Positions 58,321 to 64,000 of a stretch of DNA of 64,000 nucleotides are shown here, in pieces. Under the pieces are notes generated by a model. The model saw nothing but the letters and a program-made list of their open reading frames with translations, was not told the DNA's origin and did no database searches. This stretch comes from Ipomoea triloba. Taxonomy: Eukaryota; Streptophyta; Magnoliopsida; Solanales; Convolvulaceae. The stretch lies in the NCBI RefSeq assembly GCF_003576645.1, contig NC_044925.1, positions 11,597,990 to 11,661,989 of the forward strand, in the 5' to 3' direction. The translations under genes were made by a program, and so were the position numbers. The first letter of the stretch is position 1. Every line of letters starts with the position of its first letter.

Positions 58321-58656
58321 AATGATATAACGATTGCAAATGATCCTCTCACTATTGAGCTAGTACTCTCTTTAATCATCAACTTTTAATTGGACCAAAA
58401 TATGTATCTTGACTTTTATTCTTTTTTTTTTCCACAAATAGTCTTTTGTTAAGATTTCTATTAAATGAGAGTTAAATTTAGGGGTATTATCGCCAAATTA
58501 ATTAGTATGATTATGATTACCTCTTTTAATTTAATATGTGGCTTAATTTAATATGAATATACTCCATGGATTGCTCATTTAGCTTAATGCCATACCTATA
58601 CTCAATCCAGGTATTCGAACACCATCAATCGTAATTGTTAAATAAATGCATTTTGG

Positions 58657-58867
58657 GAAAACCCAACCGAGTTGGTAAAACAATTGACTTGATAACCACA
58701 AGCTTTCAATTTGATTCTCGGTAGGAGTTGCATATTGGTCTTCTTAGTTTAAGTCGATAAGCTACAGGCAACCTATATAGGCTAGTATTACCTCATTGTA
58801 TTCTTTTGCCTTCTAAGTCACAATATGGGTTTCATCCAGAACACACCTCTGGTAGTGAATTAAAAAA
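58657..58867 (+). mobile_element. tRNA-derived SINE with 16-bp TSD
   Basis: The A-box-like CCGAGTTGGTAAAACAATTG and B-box-like TTTCAATTTGATTCTCGG near the 5' end, an A-rich 3' tail, and AATAAATGCATTTTGG (58641-58656) versus AATAAATGTATTTTGG (58868-58883), 15/16 identical. No coding. Confidence 0.8.
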
Positions 58868-59144
58868 AATAAATGTATTTTGGCAATATTAAAAAAAAAT
58901 ATTCTCTCTCATAAATTTTAATTCAATAACAACGTGATCTCATCGTAACTATATATAAAAAAACACTTTTATATTTATAAATTTACTTTATATTACTAAC
59001 TCGTATTTATATATGTTATTTTTCTCTCCTAAACTCTATCACCTTCTAGTGTTTACCTCTTGAGTGTTAATAAAATTCTTTATATACATTGATTGTTGAC
59101 ATTTGAAGTTTTGTGAGTAGGGTTGAGATGTCAAAAGATATTTA

Positions 59145-60423
59145 TGTTAAAACGGAAAGTCTGTGACTCCCCGAGTGTCGGTCTCGAAGGAGGGACGTGG
59201 AGGTGTGTCAAACGTTCGGGAGTTTACTTGATTGGATCATGCATAAGATTCGAGTGTGGTGAAGGGTGGATTTGCAAGTGAGAGTGTAGTTCATTGGTTG
59301 GTTTGAGTGCAAGAGAGTAGTAAAGTAAAAGGGATTTTGGGAATATGTAAAAGGGGTAGGGATTGGATAGTGTTCATGAATATTGCATAGTGAGTGTCTA
59401 AGGTCATGGATTAGGATTGCTAGGATATTGTCTATTCAAGAGTGTGTTGTCTTAGTCCTTTTCCACCTTGTGTACTAAGGCTTCTTTGACTTAGGAGTGC
59501 CTTCAAGCATCCAAAGTTCTAAGAGGAATTTTATCAAACACTTGAGCTACACACTATCCTACTATTCTTAAGAAGTCCATAGGAACTTTGATTGTGTAAA
59601 GCTTCAAATCCTAACTCTAATCAAAGACATGAAAGAGTCAAGAGCTCAATCTCTCATCTAGATTGGCCAAATCCAAACAAGATCTCATCAAAACAACAAT
59701 CAAAAGACAAGAATAGATAATCCATCAACACAAACTCATAGATCCAAGATATAGAAATAAGATCATCACAAAAGCAATATTCAATCACACACTCCAAATC
59801 CCTAGACTAAATTAGCTACTCATGATATGAAATGCAAGCAAAAGCTAATTTAATCCAAGAACAAGATAGCTAAAATTATAGAAATGAAATAGAGATCACC
59901 TAGATAGAAGAAGATCTTCAATCCAAGCTTGTTGTCTTCTACAATGGAGATTGATCTAATCTAAAAACTAAGAAAAATGGAGAAAGTTCTCCAAAGGAAA
60001 AACTAAGAAAAGGGAAAACTAAAATTCTGGAATCCTCCTCTGGAAATTCATCAAAGGTGTTTAAATAGTATCCGAAATTACAACCCTAGCTGAAATTCGC
60101 GCATCACGCCTCCACGCCTCTCACACGCGTGTAAGCGTGCGTGGGGAGCTTCTGGAAAGTTTCAACGCTTGCTCACACGCGTGTAGCCTCCCAGTTTGGT
60201 CCTCCGGGGCTCCGCTTTTGCCTGGTTTGCTCTTTAAACTTATCTTTTGGTCCTATTTGCTCCTGGGGCTCCTGTTTTACTTCCTTTGAGCTATAAGTAG
60301 CTTCTGTGCATCAGTTAGTGATTTTCAAGCATTTACGCATATGATTTACCAAATAAGGATGCTATAGACGCGATAAAACACCCTAAAATGTGCCTGAAAT
60401 AAGGGTATCTCGGAGTCTTATCA
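59145..60423 (-). repeat. Solo LTR, minus orientation (1279 bp)
   Basis: On the minus strand it starts TGATAAGACTCCGAG (60423) and ends TTTCCGTTTTAACA (59145). Near its 3' end it shares a GACNCYCCGAG-type region with 6856-8221. Perfect palindromes ACACGCGTGT lie at 60123-60132 and 60175-60184. No convincing TSD (ATTTA/ATTAT). Confidence 0.6.
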
Positions 60424-61067
60424 ATTATTCATTAATTAGTTGATTCTACCACAAATTTAAAAAAAAAAAAGAAAGAAAAGGAATTTACTCAATAATCAAA
60501 TACAAATAATCTCCAATCGAATATTACCAAATAAGGAAATGAATATTATAATATAAATTTAAGATGAAAGTGCAGTGTCAATCATTTATTATTTGTGGAA
60601 GGGTTTTTAAAGCTTGTCTATTAAACTTCATTGGTTAACAATAACTTCTATTTTTAGATTTTCAAAATAAGTATTTATTTATTGTAATTTATCAACGTAT
60701 ACAATAAAATTGTATTATCTATGAATTTGTTTGACACTATAACTATCAATAATTGTACTTCTAAAATAATGATAAATAATATGAGAATAATTTTACTTTA
60801 CATTTTACAATATTATTTTTATTTTATTAACTTAATTTTTATTAATATTTGAAATTAATTATGCCTCCATATAATTATCTAAAAGAGGTAATCATAATTA
60901 TATTAATTAATTTAACGATAATACCCCTAGACTTAACATTCATTTAACAAAAATCTTAATGGACGACTATTTGTGGTGAAGAATGAAAGTCAATCAATGT
61001 ACATGTTTTGGTTGAATTAAAAGTCAAGAATTAAAATGAGTACTAGCCTAAGAGTTAGAGGACCATT

Positions 61068-61679
61068 CAAGGAGCCAACTATATCTACTCTAAATTCATT
61101 AAAAGTGAAAATTGGAGTTTTTGTTTATAAGTAATAATTGAATAGTGATTTTAGTTCAAAATTATTTAACGTGGTAATGCATGCCTAGTTCTCAAATTTT
61201 AATCACATTACAATTTAAGTTCTCTTATATTACAATTTTAATCTCTAATGTATGACTAAATAGTGATGTTAGGTTTTAACTGTTGAATATAACAGACTAA
61301 GATGTCAACATAACTAAAGTTTTGGAAATTGTTTATGTTCATTTTAAACAATTAGAAATAAAATTCGTATTTAATGAATTAATCATAGAAAATTCTAAAA
61401 TATCAAATATTTAAAATGCCGATTACTATGAATAAAAAAGACAATGATAATTTTAAAATTGAATAATAATCTTACTTTTACTACTAGCTATTTACAAAAA
61501 TATATACAATCAATATTTATTAATTATTTAATTTACGATAATTTTTATAGAATCGAGTCCACCATAAATCGGGTATAGAAGTACAGAATGATGGTAGGGA
61601 AATAGTAGCATTATTAGCTCGAGGCACTATGCCCAAAAGATACTAACCCAAAGAATACATAAATAATAAATACTATAGC
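61068..61679. other. AT-rich spacer
   Basis: No feature recognised. Confidence 0.35.
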
Positions 61680-61765
61680 CACTACTACAAAAAAACCCAT
61701 TTTAACGTCGGTTTTTTTTGCATACAACGTCGGTTATTTTGCGATGTAGTTGTAGAGGACACAGT
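61680..61765 (+). mobile_element. CACTA-type transposon end
   Basis: CACTACTACAAAAAAACCC is the typical CACTA terminus, followed by subterminal direct repeats of AACGTCGGTT (about 61703 and 61727), which in such elements bind transposase. No partner end (TTTTTTGTAGTAGTG) was seen to 64000. Confidence 0.6.
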
Positions 61766-61799
61766 AAATAATTGATATGGGATTAAATGCAATGCATCG

Positions 61800-62045
61800 A
61801 CCATCATTGAGCGGAATAAGATAGACCATTGAGAAGCGAGAAGCGGAAGCAGGAAGTGTTGCGGGATAACAATATGCTGATTGTAGAGATGCGGGGTATC
61901 AGAATAAGATAGATATATCGACCGCTGAGAAGTGGGATAATAATATGTCGATTATAGATGCGGGATAATAATAATAATATGTCAACCATTGAGAAGCGGG
62001 ATAATTATATGTTGACCGCTGAGAAGCGGGATAGTAATATTGACC
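61800..62045. repeat. Degenerate GACCGYTGAGAAGCGGGATA array
   Basis: Six or more variants of a unit of about 30-35 bp (CCATTGAGAAGCGRGA, CCGCTGAGAAGTGGGATAAT and similar), separated by AATATGTCGA-type linkers. Confidence 0.65.
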
Positions 62046-62129
62046 ATGATTTTCCTGGCACGGGTCACCTCCGAAGCTATGCGACTGTACAATACGTGGG
62101 CCGCCTATCCTGCTCTTCAGACTTGGTAT

Positions 62130-62690
62130 AATGTGCGTGTGTGGGTTGCCTGACTTGCCTCTAGAGCACTACAAACCCAACACGCCTATGTGTTTACACG
62201 AGTCGCCTACCCTACCTTGTAGACCCAGTATGGTATGCGCATGTGGGTTACTTCTAGAGCACTATAAACCCACACGACTATGTGTGCACGCGGGCTGCCT
62301 GCCCTACCCTTCAAGCCCGATACGCTGTATGATGTGGTGTGCGCATGTGGGTTGCATCCAGAGCATCGCAAACCTAGACGACTATGTGTTTACACATGCC
62401 GCTTACCCTGCCCTACATGCCCGGTAGGTTAGCGCATGTGGGTTGCCTCTAGAGCACTGCAAACCCACACGACTATGTGTGTATGAGGGCCGCCTACCCT
62501 GCCCTGCAGGCCTAGTATGGTGTGCACATGTGCGTTGCCTCAAGAGCATTGCAAACCACACGGCTATATGTGTACACGGGCTGCCTACCCTACCCTACTT
62601 GCCTGGTACGTTGTATGCATGGGCAACCTACCCTACCTTGTACGCCCAGCTTGGTACGCGCATGTGGATTGCCTCCAGAGCATTGCAAAG
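62130..62690. repeat. Tandem array of about 90-130 bp GC-rich units (six copies)
   Basis: GCGCATGTGGGTTGCCTCTA-like anchors occur at about 62139, 62241, 62345, 62436, 62528 and 62662 (spacing 102, 104, 91, 92, 134). Each is followed by AGAGCAYTGCAAACC and a CTGCCTACCCTACC block. ORFs across it are repeat translations rich in His, Cys and Pro. Confidence 0.75.
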
Positions 62691-64000
62691 TGATGAGTGT
62701 CAAATATTCCTTATTCTATATGATGGTTGAGTGATCTTTAGTGCATTAATTGAGTCCTTTTGGGTTCGATTTGGTGCTTAATTACTATACTCTCATGTGA
62801 ACACTAGCATTGAAACACTTGTAAGGCATTTGAGTGATTTAAAGGCAATTGAAAGCAAAAAGAGGGGCAAATGAAGAAAAGCATGAAAAGATGGAATGCA
62901 TAAGTGTGGATGTATGCTCGTACATAAGCCCTTTCTTAAGAAGGCTGAATGTTGTGGACTAGATCACAATCGTGGTAGCAATCGAGCTACAGGGGAGTGT
63001 GTAAAAGGGTGCGTACGCACGTATGTTGATGAACAATTTAATTATCCTCGCAAGTGCACGAATCAATTCCAATATAGCGTGCAAAGCAAGGGTTAATCTC
63101 ACAGGGAATTAATACTATGCAATTTAAAGACTTAAAAATAATTGACTTAATGATTTAAAGCGCTCAAAGTGCAATAGGTGTGGTATTAATAGTGATAACT
63201 AAATCAAATGCTATATAGAAAACCAAGAAACGAAATAAGCAATTGAAAACCTTAACAATAAGATTGCAAATAAGTTAAAAGCTAACAAGAGAAAAGAAAC
63301 TCTAAGATCATGAATAAACTACCATTATAGTAAAGGAATTTCGACTAACAAATAATTGAGCACTTAAGATTGTGTTTAGCATTGTAATTGATACAGTAGG
63401 CATTAAGAACTGTAGGCATCAAACAGTAGCATTGTAGTTCATACTCAAATAGCATTATAATTCATACTAACATAATGAATTGAAATGGTAATTACTAATT
63501 ATTCCAACTCAAATTAAAAGCAAACGAAAGGAATCAGAATAGCTAATGCCTTCTAGAAATTAACGTTGCTACCAACCAATTTCACTGCCAAGATGAATTG
63601 TTGTCGCCAAACTAAATCAATCCAAGGTCGCCGAGCACAATTTCCGTCGTCGCCAAGTACAGTGCTACTAAATTAGAATTCGCTCAGTCTCCAAAGTCGA
63701 ACTCCGACCGGACGGAAATCTCCTATGCAAGTTTTGGTGTCGAGATCGATGTGTGTTTTGTTGTCTTTTTTTCTTTGATTTCGCACCCTTATTTATAATG
63801 CTCCATTCAACTATACTCCGAGATCGCCCGCAATATGCTACAACTCCATTCACAATCCAAGTTAACGAGCGAAAATCCTTCCTTTAGTCTAAAGATCTCC
63901 AATGGCCGACCGAAAATTAAGAGAAAACGGGTGTCGAATCACGAAATCCCCAGCGCTATTATTCGTTGAAGAAAAAACCGATCAGCTCTGCAGCTCCTTT
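62691..64000. repeat. LTR-like sequences, ends unresolved
   Basis: TGATGAGTGTCAAATATTCC at 62691 looks like an LTR start, and a 12-bp perfect palindrome GTGCGTACGCAC lies at 63009-63020. From 63026 the minus strand ends GATAATTAAATTGTTCATCA, the pattern of an LTR 3' end, so a minus-strand LTR probably runs to the right. No ORF or gene supported to the window end. Confidence 0.35.

Larger units (their letters stand above)
58337..61067. mobile_element. 2.7-kb element with about 200-bp terminal inverted repeats
   Basis: The left arm 58337-58545 pairs with the right arm 60881-61067: TGGTCCTCTAACTCTTAGGC-like ends, CACAAATAGTC, GGGGTATTATCG and ATTATGATTACCTCTTTT occur in both in opposite orientation. 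The interior has no ORF and hosts a SINE (58657-58867) and a solo LTR (59145-60423). TSD not resolved. Confidence 0.55.

Noticed and set aside
62130..62690. CRISPR-like array
   Set aside because: Units of irregular length without identical short repeats and unique spacers, in a plant nuclear context; a degenerate minisatellite.

Overview
This is a 64 kb piece of a flowering-plant nuclear genome, most likely a eudicot. The evidence is one intronless AP2-B3 (RAV/TEM-type) transcription factor gene, Athila, copia and LINE retroelements of plant type, Stowaway-, Mutator- and CACTA-like DNA-transposon pieces, very AT-rich spacers with TA microsatellites, and TATA-type LTRs. I cannot name the species. 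The sequence is a draft assembly: it has a 945-base N gap flanked by poly-C, two single-N joins, and two zones of exact 42-bp step duplications that look like assembler artefacts.

Layout. 1-4394: 3' half of an Athila-type Ty3 element (broken extra ORF, non-coding tail, 3' LTR) inserted in a decayed Ty1/copia pol (4395-5913). 6161-9015: small DNA transposons, a solo LTR (6856-8221) and an unknown ORF fragment. 9144-14340: an ORF1-only LINE on the minus strand with an 18-bp target-site duplication (TSD), split by a 3.2 kb solo LTR. 14863-18908: a second LINE remnant on the plus strand, split by another 3.2 kb solo LTR of the same type. 19237-21170: palindromic MITEs. 22220-26431: a copia element with identical 153-bp LTRs and a 5-bp TSD, whose gag is inverted relative to pol. 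26432-32100: spacer with MITEs. 32221-33180: the RAV-like gene, the only convincing intact host gene. 34673-52510: a nest. A small non-autonomous LTR element (LTR 34673-35165, interior from 50521, LTR 51632-52235) is interrupted by a minus-strand gag-protease element (35711-50520). That element is in turn interrupted by a young, nearly intact Athila-type element (38472-48688, TSD GTACC) carrying a full-length gag-pol frame. 52540-55520: GC-rich LTR-like DNA, the assembly gap, and gypsy- and copia-type gag relics. 55555-61067: nested MITEs, a SINE with TSDs and a solo LTR. 61680-64000: a CACTA end, two tandem-repeat arrays and LTR-like DNA.

Function. Only the RAV-like gene is expected to have a host role (DNA-binding repressor-type transcription factor). 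Everything else is mobile-element sequence or spacer. The nesting order can be read from TSDs, and the most recent arrivals are the copia element (no LTR differences seen) and the Athila-type element (about 7 LTR differences seen by eye in 1387 bp).

Most interesting signals: (i) a recurring hairpin with a constant AGGA/AGGG loop and changing stem just upstream of AGTGTGGGG purine tracts in Athila-type elements; (ii) CpG-containing perfect palindromes in six different LTR-like sequences; (iii) the gag inversion inside a young copia element with non-canonical TG...TA LTR ends; (iv) the 42-bp duplication ladder.
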